Shown here piece after piece: positions 1-5,168 of a DNA stretch of 5,168 nt. The DNA comes from Acidobacteriaceae bacterium (GTDB lineage: Bacteria; Acidobacteriota; Terriglobia; Bryobacterales; Bryobacteraceae). The notes under the pieces were generated by a model. That model did not search any database. It saw only the letters and a program-made list of their open reading frames with translations, and was not told where the DNA came from. The translations under genes and the position numbers were made by a program. How positions within the stretch are numbered: the first letter of the stretch is position 1; the number at the start of each line of letters is the position of its first letter. Location: NCBI GenBank assembly GCA_019245255.1, contig JAFARV010000804.1:1-5168 (forward strand), written 5' to 3'.

Positions 1-669
1 ATACTGGCCATTCGCGGGCAGATCTTTCCAGCCACCTCGGAGGATGTGACGCTTGAGGCTGTGCTCGAGGACGGCAGCATCGTTCGAGGCGAAAGCAAGA
101 TCAGCAAGAGTAAGCAGCCGATACAGACAGTTCGCATCCGGCCCGGCAATTGCAGACCGCTGCGGGAAACACTGGATGCGCTCGAAAATGCGGATCTGAT
201 TACACTCGGACCAGGGTCGCTCTACACCAGCGTCATACCGAATCTCCTGGTTTCTGGTATTGCGGAAGCAATTGAGCGCTCACCGGCGTTGACCGTTTAC
301 TTCGTCAATTTAATGTGGCAGCCGGGCGAAACAATGAACTACACGGCATCGGCGCACGTTGAGGCCATCAATACACATGCCGGCCGTTCGATTGTCGATA
401 TCGCTGTCGTGAACTCCAGTCCGATCCCAGCGCCGGTCAAGCGCCGGTACAGCCGTGCCCGGGTTAAACCGGTCCAGAACGACACCGACGTGCTCGATAA
501 GCTCGGGATTAAAGTTGTAACAGCCGATTTGCTGGGCGTCACACCGGCGAATAAAATCCGTCACGATTCCGAGGCGCTGGCAGAGGTAGTGATTGATCTT
601 GCGAGCAGATCGCGTGCGCACCGAGTGCGGCGGCGCGCCCTTGCCGCAGATCGCCGAAGATTTAGATGA
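1..669 (+). CDS. yvcK: YvcK/CofD-like family protein (gluconeogenesis factor / UDP-sugar-binding), 5' partial
   Basis: The reading frame is open from base 1, so the gene starts outside the window; 222 residues are visible of a family usually about 310-340 long. The missing part holds the N-terminal glycine-rich nucleotide-binding loop. Visible family signatures (numbered from base 1) are the 'EDVTL..LEDG..VRGES' stretch at about 14-33, GPGSLYTS at 70-77, NLMWQPGE at 103-110, YTASAH at 114-119 (usually YTASDH, so the Asp is Ala here) and a KIRHD motif at 185-189 near the end. The tail after 200 is very Arg-rich. Known of the family: a cytoplasmic Rossmann-like protein related to the CofD transferase; in Bacillus, Listeria and mycobacteria it binds UDP-sugars and is needed for cell-wall integrity and growth on gluconeogenic carbon sources, and no enzymatic activity is firmly established. 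The GTG at 46 is an internal Val codon, not the start. The stop overlaps the glmU start by four bases (ATGA). The family call is firm; the physiological role here is inferred. Confidence 0.9.
   Translation: MLAIRGQIFPATSEDVTLEAVLEDGSIVRGESKISKSKQPIQTVRIRPGNCRPLRETLDALENADLITLGPGSLYTSVIPNLLVSGIAEAIERSPALTVYFVNLMWQPGETMNYTASAHVEAINTHAGRSIVDIAVVNSSPIPAPVKRRYSRARVKPVQNDTDVLDKLGIKVVTADLLGVTPANKIRHDSEALAEVVIDLASRSRAHRVRRRALAADRRRFR
656..669 (+). promoter_or_regulatory. Weak ribosome binding site and ATGA stop-start overlap of yvcK and glmU
   Basis: The yvcK stop TGA (667-669) overlaps the glmU ATG (666-668) in an ATGA junction. A weak purine-rich GAAGA at 656-660, five bases before the ATG, is the only Shine-Dalgarno-like element. 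Overlap plus a weak site suggests translational coupling, with ribosomes ending yvcK re-initiating on glmU. This start is also supported by the protein, which begins a few residues before the conserved VVILAAGLGTRM strand and loop. Confidence 0.55.
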
Positions 670-2093
670 ATCAGGAAATTACCGTCGTGATCCTGGCCGC
701 TGGGCTGGGCACGCGCATGAAATCGAGCAAGGCCAAGGTCTTGCATGAAGCAGGCGGAGATACGCTGCTGAACCAGGTGATCCGTGCTGCTTTGCACGTT
801 GCAAGTCCCGACCGGATTGTCGCGGTGGTCGGCCACCAGGCTGAACAGGTGAAGGCCAGCGTAAAGGTTCCCGGTATTCGTTTCGCCGAACAGAAACAAC
901 AGAAAGGAACCGGCCACGCCGTTATGTGCGCGCGCGCCAGCGTACCTTCTGAAACCGGCGAACTGCTGATCCTGAATGGGGATGGACCGCTGTTGAAACC
1001 CGAAACGCTTCGGCGCTTGATTGATGTCCACCACTCCAAGCGCATTGCCGGAGCGATCGTAACGACCGAAGTCGCCGACCCCTTTGGGTATGGCAGGATT
1101 ATCCGCGATGAGCAGGACCTGGTCGCCTCCATTGTCGAGCACAAATCGGCCTCCCCGGAACAACTTCGGGTGCGCGAGATCAACCCGGGAGTCTATTGTT
1201 TTGACGCCGCCCTGTTTTGGAGGCACATTGACGAGGTCACGCCGGACAACGCCGCGAAAGAATACTATCTGACGGACATGATTGAAATCCTGCGCCGCCA
1301 CAGTCACCGTGTCGCGCCGGTACTGGTGGCGGATGAGACGGAACTGCTCGGTATCAACACTCGTGTTGAGCTGGCGGTCGCCGACCGCATTCTCCGCGAG
1401 CGCAAGACAAACGAATTGATGTTGTCCGGCGTGACGATTGAAAAGCCGGAGACCGTTACGATTGACGTCGATGTGGAAGTCGGACAGGACACAGTCATCG
1501 AAGCGAACGCGCAGTTGCGCGGAAGCACCAAAGTGGGCAGCAGCTCCCGCATTGGAACGGGAAGTGTTTTGCGCGACTGCGAAATTGGCGATGCTGTCAC
1601 CGTTTTGCCCTTTGTCGTTGCCGAGTCTTCGGTGCTTCGATCCGGCGCTTTCGTGGGACCGTTTGCGCGGCTCCGTATGAATGCGGAGGCTGCCGAGGAC
1701 ACCCACATCGGCAATTTCGTGGAACTAAAGAAAACGAAGCTGGGACGCGGTTCCAAGGCGAATCATCTCGCCTATCTCGGCGACGCCTCCATCGGCTCGA
1801 AGGTAAACGTAGGCGCCGGCACCATCACCTGCAATTACGACGGCCAAAAAAAACACGTTACTCAAATTGGCGATGGAGTGTTCGTCGGCAGCAATTCTAC
1901 ACTGGTTGCACCACTCACGCTTGAGCCGGGCGCCTATGTGGCCGCGGGGTCCGTCATCACAAAGGACGTAGAGGCCGATGCTTTGGCGATCGGCCGCGCA
2001 TATCAGACCGACAAACCCGGCTGGGCGAAGCGCAGACGAGAGATGTCGGACAAAAGCGCGGCGAACGGCCAGCGATTGGTCAACAAGAGTTAG
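666..2093 (+). CDS. glmU: Bifunctional GlmU: GlcNAc-1-phosphate uridyltransferase / glucosamine-1-phosphate N-acetyltransferase
   Basis: Cytoplasmic trimeric enzyme that acetylates GlcN-1-P with acetyl-CoA and then couples GlcNAc-1-P to UTP, giving UDP-GlcNAc for peptidoglycan and lipopolysaccharide. It has 475 residues (E. coli 456), the excess being mainly a polar C-terminal tail after about 458. The N-terminal pyrophosphorylase domain (about 1-235) shows LAAGLGTRM at 10-18, K24, Q76, Q79, GTGHA at 81-85, the metal ligand D106, GYGRI at 141-145, E158, N173, EYYLTD at 199-204 and N231, matching the E. coli active-site positions. The C-terminal left-handed beta-helix (about 255-450) shows hexapeptide repeats and R337, K355, catalytic H367 (in ANHLAYLGD), Y370, N381 and K396, so both activities should be intact. 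Oddities: Ala replaces the usual Pro before K24, Asn (N104) sits at the E. coli Tyr103 position, and GDG replaces GDV/GDT around D106. It overlaps yvcK by four bases and is followed after 29 bases by a hydrolase gene. Confidence 0.98.
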   Translation: MNQEITVVILAAGLGTRMKSSKAKVLHEAGGDTLLNQVIRAALHVASPDRIVAVVGHQAEQVKASVKVPGIRFAEQKQQKGTGHAVMCARASVPSETGELLILNGDGPLLKPETLRRLIDVHHSKRIAGAIVTTEVADPFGYGRIIRDEQDLVASIVEHKSASPEQLRVREINPGVYCFDAALFWRHIDEVTPDNAAKEYYLTDMIEILRRHSHRVAPVLVADETELLGINTRVELAVADRILRERKTNELMLSGVTIEKPETVTIDVDVEVGQDTVIEANAQLRGSTKVGSSSRIGTGSVLRDCEIGDAVTVLPFVVAESSVLRSGAFVGPFARLRMNAEAAEDTHIGNFVELKKTKLGRGSKANHLAYLGDASIGSKVNVGAGTITCNYDGQKKHVTQIGDGVFVGSNSTLVAPLTLEPGAYVAAGSVITKDVEADALAIGRAYQTDKPGWAKRRREMSDKSAANGQRLVNKS

Positions 2094-2122
2094 CAGAACG
2101 AATTGATCAAAAACAAAACCTT
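2094..2122. other. 29-base spacer between glmU and the hydrolase gene, no clear ribosome binding site
   Basis: This is the only gap between the two + strand genes. It is A-rich just before the ATG, with runs of A broken by C at about 2109-2118, and contains no GGAG/AGGA-type Shine-Dalgarno element at the usual distance and no hairpin with a T-tract. The downstream gene may be read through from glmU, initiate on an unstructured A-rich leader, or have a promoter hidden in the glmU 3' end; none of these can be told apart from sequence alone. Confidence 0.4.
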
Positions 2123-2986
2123 ATGTGTGATCAGGAACACTTCGAGAACGATCGGCTGGAATTCGAGAGACTCGGCAGGGTGACCAGGAAGCAGTTCGGC
2201 ATTCTTTTGGGAGCAGGCGTTGCAATGATGTTGCCGAAAGTTGCCAACGCGCTCGAGGTCACCGACTCCGATGTCAACGTCACGACACCGGACGGCACAG
2301 CAGACTGCTACTTCGTGCATCCCGCAAGCGGCACAGCGGCCGGCGTTCTCATTTGGCCGGACATCTTTGGGCTGCGGCCTGCATTTCGACAGATGGGCAA
2401 ACGGCTCGCACAGTCGGGCTACTCGGTGCTTGTAGTGAACCCCTTTTACCGGACCAAAAAAGCCCCGACTGCGGATGCGGGCGCTGCAACATCTATAGAA
2501 CAGCTAAGACCGCTCGCGCAAACTCTTAGCGAACGGACTCAGATGATCGATGCAAAAGCCTTTATCGCGTGGCTCGACGAACAATCATCGGTCGCAAAGA
2601 ACCGGAAGATGGGTACGCAGGGTTACTGCATGGGCGGCCCGATGGCGTTCCGGACAGCTGCGGCTGTGCCCGGCCGCATTGGCGCGGTTGCCTCTTTCCA
2701 CGGCGGTGGACTCGTGACAGATCAGCCGAACAGTCCACATCTCGAAGCTGCAAAAAGTAAGGCGCAGTTCCTGATTGCGATCGCGGCCAATGATGATGCG
2801 CGGTCACCGAACGACAAAGACGTCCTGAAGGAAACGTTCGCGAAAGCGAATCTGCCCGCTGAAATCGAAGTGTACGCTGGCGCCGCGCACGGCTGGTGCC
2901 CTCCGGACTCACGGGTCTACAATGAGCCACAGGCCGAAAGAGCCTGGAGTCGTCTGCTTGAGCTATACGGAAAGGCTCTCGCGTAA
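2123..2986 (+). CDS. Dienelactone hydrolase family protein, probably exported
   Basis: An alpha/beta hydrolase of 287 residues (Pfam DLH type). The nucleophile elbow is GYCMGG at 167-172 with Cys169 as nucleophile; the likely triad partners are Asp225 (in AANDDARSP) and His256 (in GAAHGW). The WPDIFGLRP motif at 78-86 sits where classical enzymes have a Glu (Glu36 of Pseudomonas ClcD); here it is Asp80. Classical members open the lactone ring of dienelactone in chloroaromatic breakdown, but this subfamily has broad or unknown substrates and no aromatic-degradation genes lie nearby. Residues 19-44 look like a signal peptide: a basic TRKQF motif resembling a Tat signal with Arg-Lys instead of Arg-Arg, a hydrophobic stretch GILLGAGVAMML, then VANA as a possible cleavage site. 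That predicts a mature periplasmic enzyme of about 243 residues. ATG 2123 is chosen because the N-terminal MCDQEHF-like segment resembles what I recall of homologues; an in-frame GTG at 2180, directly before TRKQF, is the main alternative. The family is sure; substrate and export are inferred. Confidence 0.9.
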   Translation: MCDQEHFENDRLEFERLGRVTRKQFGILLGAGVAMMLPKVANALEVTDSDVNVTTPDGTADCYFVHPASGTAAGVLIWPDIFGLRPAFRQMGKRLAQSGYSVLVVNPFYRTKKAPTADAGAATSIEQLRPLAQTLSERTQMIDAKAFIAWLDEQSSVAKNRKMGTQGYCMGGPMAFRTAAAVPGRIGAVASFHGGGLVTDQPNSPHLEAAKSKAQFLIAIAANDDARSPNDKDVLKETFAKANLPAEIEVYAGAAHGWCPPDSRVYNEPQAERAWSRLLELYGKALA

Positions 2987-2998
2987 AGGTCGACACGG

Positions 2999-3027
2999 CC
3001 CGTGCGAGTATCTCGCAATCGCGCGGG
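2999..3027. terminator. Possible bidirectional terminator hairpin between convergent genes
   Basis: In the 61-base gap (2987-3047) between two convergent genes, TGCGAG (3003-3008) and CTCGCA (3012-3017) form a six-base-pair stem around a three-base TAT loop. Flanking CCCG (2999-3002) and CGGG (3024-3027) can extend it to ten pairs if six bases (3018-3023) bulge out. There is no T-tract after it on either strand, so it is not a classic intrinsic terminator. The position is right for one, but the call is weak. Confidence 0.3.
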
Positions 3028-3047
3028 TTCTCAACAAGCCGCTGGAT

Positions 3048-5168
3048 TCAGGACCGTCCACGGCTGATCCGCCTCATTAGCTGTCGGAACCGAGGATCCT
3101 TGCCAACGCCGTAATATCGTTCATACACTTGCGGAAACAGGAGCATCTCCGAGCCGTCTTCATAGCCTTTCCTGAACTGTTCAATAGCCTGATCGCGGTT
3201 GCCGAGCGCAGCTTCGAGAAACCCGATGTCCATCGGAGAGACATACTGCTTTGCGGATTTCTCCTTCAGTAACGCTAGTACCCGAAGAGCTTCGAGCCGC
3301 TGGCCGGAGTCGGCGTATGCAGCCCCGAGTCCCGAAAGTGTGATGGAAGAATCCGGATTCAGATCGAGCGCCTTGTGAAATTCTGCGATCGCGTCAGGAA
3401 CACGGTGCAAAGCGCGCAGAGTATAGGCTCGGGTCATGCGCGGTGTCCAGGAATTTGGATCCATGCGAATGGCCTTGTCTTCAGCAGCTAAGCCGCCTTG
3501 ATAATCCCCCTTCAGATACAACGGCCATCCGATGAAGCCGGTGATTTCGGCTGACTGCGGATCGATTTGCAGCGCTTTTCGCAACTCCGCAACAGCATCA
3601 TCCTCACGTCCCACCGCCGACAGATATTCGGCATACGCGAAAAAGATAGAAGTATTGTTGGGATTCAACGCGAGAGCACGGCGGAATTCGGCGGCAGACT
3701 CTGCTAGTTTCCATTGGTGCATTAAGGCGTGGGCCAATGAGGCGTGCGCTTCGGCCAGATTGTTATCCAGACTGATGGCCCTGCGCGATGCTGACTCGGC
3801 TTTCGTGAGCGCTTCGCGCGGTCGCAGGACCCAATCTGAGGCGGTCGTGTACGCATCTGCGAGTCCGGCATACGCAAGAGCGTATTCAGGGTCGCGTGCA
3901 ATCGCCTGATCGAAGTACGCGATGGCCTGATCCAGCCCCTGGCGTGTAAAACGGAACGCGTTATAACGGCCCTGAAGATAGTCCCGATACGCAGCCGCAT
4001 CTCCGGTAGGACGCCGCGCCAGTTCTTCCCGTTCTTTTACAGCAAGCCTCAACGCGAGCTTTTCCGCGATTTTCTGAGAGACTGAGTCCTCTATTGTGAA
4101 TAGGTCGGCCGCGTTCTCATTGAAGGTTTCCGCCCATAGCGAACTGCCGTCCGTAACCCGGATGAGTTGTACGGTAAGGCGGAGGCGACCGCCGGTTTCC
4201 TGGATGCTCCCGTCGACAATCGCGTCGACACCGAGACTGTGGCCGGTTGTTCGCAAATCCGGCTCGCCGGTTGCATATTTCAAAATCGAACTTGTGGGTC
4301 GCACCGCTAGCTGGCTAATGTTGCTGAGCCGCGTGATGACTGCGTCTGCCAGACCAACACTCAAATAGTCGTTATCGGATCTCGAGCCTAAAGCATGGAA
4401 CGGAAGTACGGCCAATCTTTTCGGCATGCTCTGGTGGGCCGCATCATGGCCGTTCCAAACCGGCACGCGTGTGAATAGAATTGCGGCGAGCGATGCGACG
4501 ACGGCAGCGCCCGCTATCGGCAACCGCAGGCGGAAGGTTCGGCTACCTGGTTTCGCTCGAACTTTGCGCCCCTTGAGATACCGATCCACGTCCGTTATCA
4601 ACTCCGAAACGCTGCCGTAACGAGCCGCCGGATGCTGCTCAATGCATTTGAGGACGATACGATCCAGGGTCTCGCGCCACGAGCGGTTTCGAGCGACGCT
4701 GCTCGGTCGCACCGCGTGTTCGCCCTTGCTGGAAGGTGTTTCGCCCGTCAGCAGCTCATAAAGAAGCACTCCGAGCGAGTAAATATCACTTGCCGGAGTC
4801 GTTGGTTCGCCGCGCAACTGCTCGGGGCTGGCATACTGCGGTGTCGCCAAACGGAATTGAGTTATGGTGACCGTTGATGAATCGCCTGCTTCGCTGATTT
4901 TTGCGATCCCGAAATCGAGCAGCTTGGGCCTGCCGCCGGCGGTGACCAGGATGTTCGCGGGCTTGATATCGCGGTGAACAACTCCTTGCTCGTGCGCGTA
5001 TTGAATGGCCCGGCAGATCTCAACGAACAGCTCCAAACGCGCACGAGTGCTGAGTGAGTGCTGATGACAGTAGGCATCGATGCGCACACCGTCGACAAAT
5101 TCCAATACCAGGAATGGGAACCCGTCAGCGGTGGTTCCACCGTCAATGAGGCGCGCGATATTCGGGTG
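3048..5168 (-). CDS. Transmembrane Ser/Thr protein kinase with TolB-like and TPR domains, 5' partial
   Basis: The frame is open to the right edge, so the start and kinase N-lobe (glycine loop, VAIK lysine) are missing; 706 residues are visible, numbered here from base 5168. The first visible residues, HPNIARLIDGG, are kinase subdomain IV, and LVLEFVDG (20-27) is the hinge. HRDIKPAN (65-72), DFG (85-87), YASPE (112-116), SDIYSLG (127-133) and Arg183 give a complete Hanks-type C-lobe, so the enzyme should be active. A basic stretch (about 199-215) precedes one hydrophobic segment (about 216-234), which by the positive-inside rule puts the kinase in the cytoplasm and the rest outside. Residues about 249-371 resemble the TolB-like N-terminal domain (RLAVLPF, GLADAVITRL, AIVDGSIQ, LWAETF). 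About 392-674 is seven to eight TPR units, the last six in exact or near-exact 34-residue register. The C-terminal 'KDPRFRQLMRRI' is common in such proteins. TTG 5105 is internal. It presumably phosphorylates proteins in response to a signal or partner bound by the TPR array; targets are unknown. Confidence 0.93.
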   Translation of the reverse strand, partial: HPNIARLIDGGTTADGFPFLVLEFVDGVRIDAYCHQHSLSTRARLELFVEICRAIQYAHEQGVVHRDIKPANILVTAGGRPKLLDFGIAKISEAGDSSTVTITQFRLATPQYASPEQLRGEPTTPASDIYSLGVLLYELLTGETPSSKGEHAVRPSSVARNRSWRETLDRIVLKCIEQHPAARYGSVSELITDVDRYLKGRKVRAKPGSRTFRLRLPIAGAAVVASLAAILFTRVPVWNGHDAAHQSMPKRLAVLPFHALGSRSDNDYLSVGLADAVITRLSNISQLAVRPTSSILKYATGEPDLRTTGHSLGVDAIVDGSIQETGGRLRLTVQLIRVTDGSSLWAETFNENAADLFTIEDSVSQKIAEKLALRLAVKEREELARRPTGDAAAYRDYLQGRYNAFRFTRQGLDQAIAYFDQAIARDPEYALAYAGLADAYTTASDWVLRPREALTKAESASRRAISLDNNLAEAHASLAHALMHQWKLAESAAEFRRALALNPNNTSIFFAYAEYLSAVGREDDAVAELRKALQIDPQSAEITGFIGWPLYLKGDYQGGLAAEDKAIRMDPNSWTPRMTRAYTLRALHRVPDAIAEFHKALDLNPDSSITLSGLGAAYADSGQRLEALRVLALLKEKSAKQYVSPMDIGFLEAALGNRDQAIEQFRKGYEDGSEMLLFPQVYERYYGVGKDPRFRQLMRRISRGRS

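Noticed and set aside
46..48. GTG as the true start of the YvcK-like gene
   Set aside because: The frame is open upstream to base 1 and encodes family-typical residues, while the essential N-terminal nucleotide-binding part must lie further upstream.
310..621. Minus-strand open frame opposite the yvcK end
   Set aside because: It is antisense to strongly conserved YvcK motifs, with no recognisable domain and no plausible ribosome binding site.
561..1706. A 381-codon open frame on the minus strand opposite glmU
   Set aside because: It lies wholly antisense to a fully conserved glmU, its translation is low-complexity in character (Arg, Asp, Gln, His rich) with no recognisable motif, and long antisense frames are common opposite GC-rich genes.
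2104..2133. Two TGATCA palindromes 24 bases apart around the hydrolase start codon, as a possible operator
   Set aside because: Six-base palindromes are expected by chance, no longer dyad surrounds them, and the second is inside the coding sequence.
2562..2996. Minus-strand open frame opposite the hydrolase 3' half
   Set aside because: It is an antisense shadow of the catalytic region of a recognised hydrolase; the translation is Arg/Ser/Pro-rich with no family resemblance.
4096..4877. Several + strand open frames opposite the kinase gene
   Set aside because: They are antisense to well-conserved TolB-like and kinase motifs and look like GC-bias shadows.
5103..5105. TTG as the start codon of the kinase gene
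   Set aside because: The same frame continues to the window edge and encodes kinase subdomain IV (HPNIARLIDGG) and the hinge, so this TTG is an internal Leu.
1..5168. Mobile element, CRISPR, defence island or RNA gene
   Set aside because: No direct repeats, terminal inverted repeats, transposase or nuclease motifs, tRNA-like cloverleafs or rRNA segments were seen; nearly every base is in one of four ordinary genes.

Overview
The window holds four protein-coding genes packed almost end to end. Three lie on the + strand (the last two-thirds of a YvcK/CofD-like gene, a complete glmU, and a complete dienelactone-hydrolase-family gene). They converge on a fourth, minus-strand gene for a transmembrane Ser/Thr protein kinase that runs off the right edge. 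I saw no RNA genes, CRISPR arrays, insertion sequences or other mobile-element signs. The DNA is moderately GC-rich, and codon and base use look uniform across all four genes, so nothing suggests recent transfer.

Organism: most likely a Gram-negative soil or environmental bacterium of the Acidobacteriota or a near relative. This is an inference from three things: the kinase / one membrane segment / TolB-like domain / TPR architecture, which is greatly expanded in that phylum; the yvcK-glmU pairing; and an Ala-Lys variant of the GlmU signature, which I recall from acidobacterial sequences. No marker gene is present to prove it.

Layout: 1-669 is the YvcK-like C-terminal part. 666-2093 is glmU, whose start codon overlaps the yvcK stop (ATGA), so the two are probably co-translated. 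After 29 bases comes 2123-2986, a probably exported alpha/beta hydrolase of the dienelactone hydrolase family, which could belong to the same transcript. Bases 2987-3047 are a 61-base convergent gap with an imperfect inverted repeat. From 3048 to the right edge, on the minus strand, is the kinase gene, missing its start and N-lobe.

Function: GlmU makes UDP-GlcNAc, the entry metabolite for peptidoglycan and lipopolysaccharide. YvcK-family proteins are known in Firmicutes and mycobacteria to bind UDP-sugars and to support cell-wall integrity and growth on gluconeogenic carbon sources. The first two genes therefore form a plausible cell-envelope precursor module. The hydrolase is metabolically unrelated as far as can be seen. 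The kinase is a separate transcription unit and looks like a membrane receptor with a cytoplasmic catalytic domain and a long TPR sensor on the other side of the membrane. I found no convincing novel system; the points most worth checking are the yvcK-glmU coupling and the kinase's topology and input.
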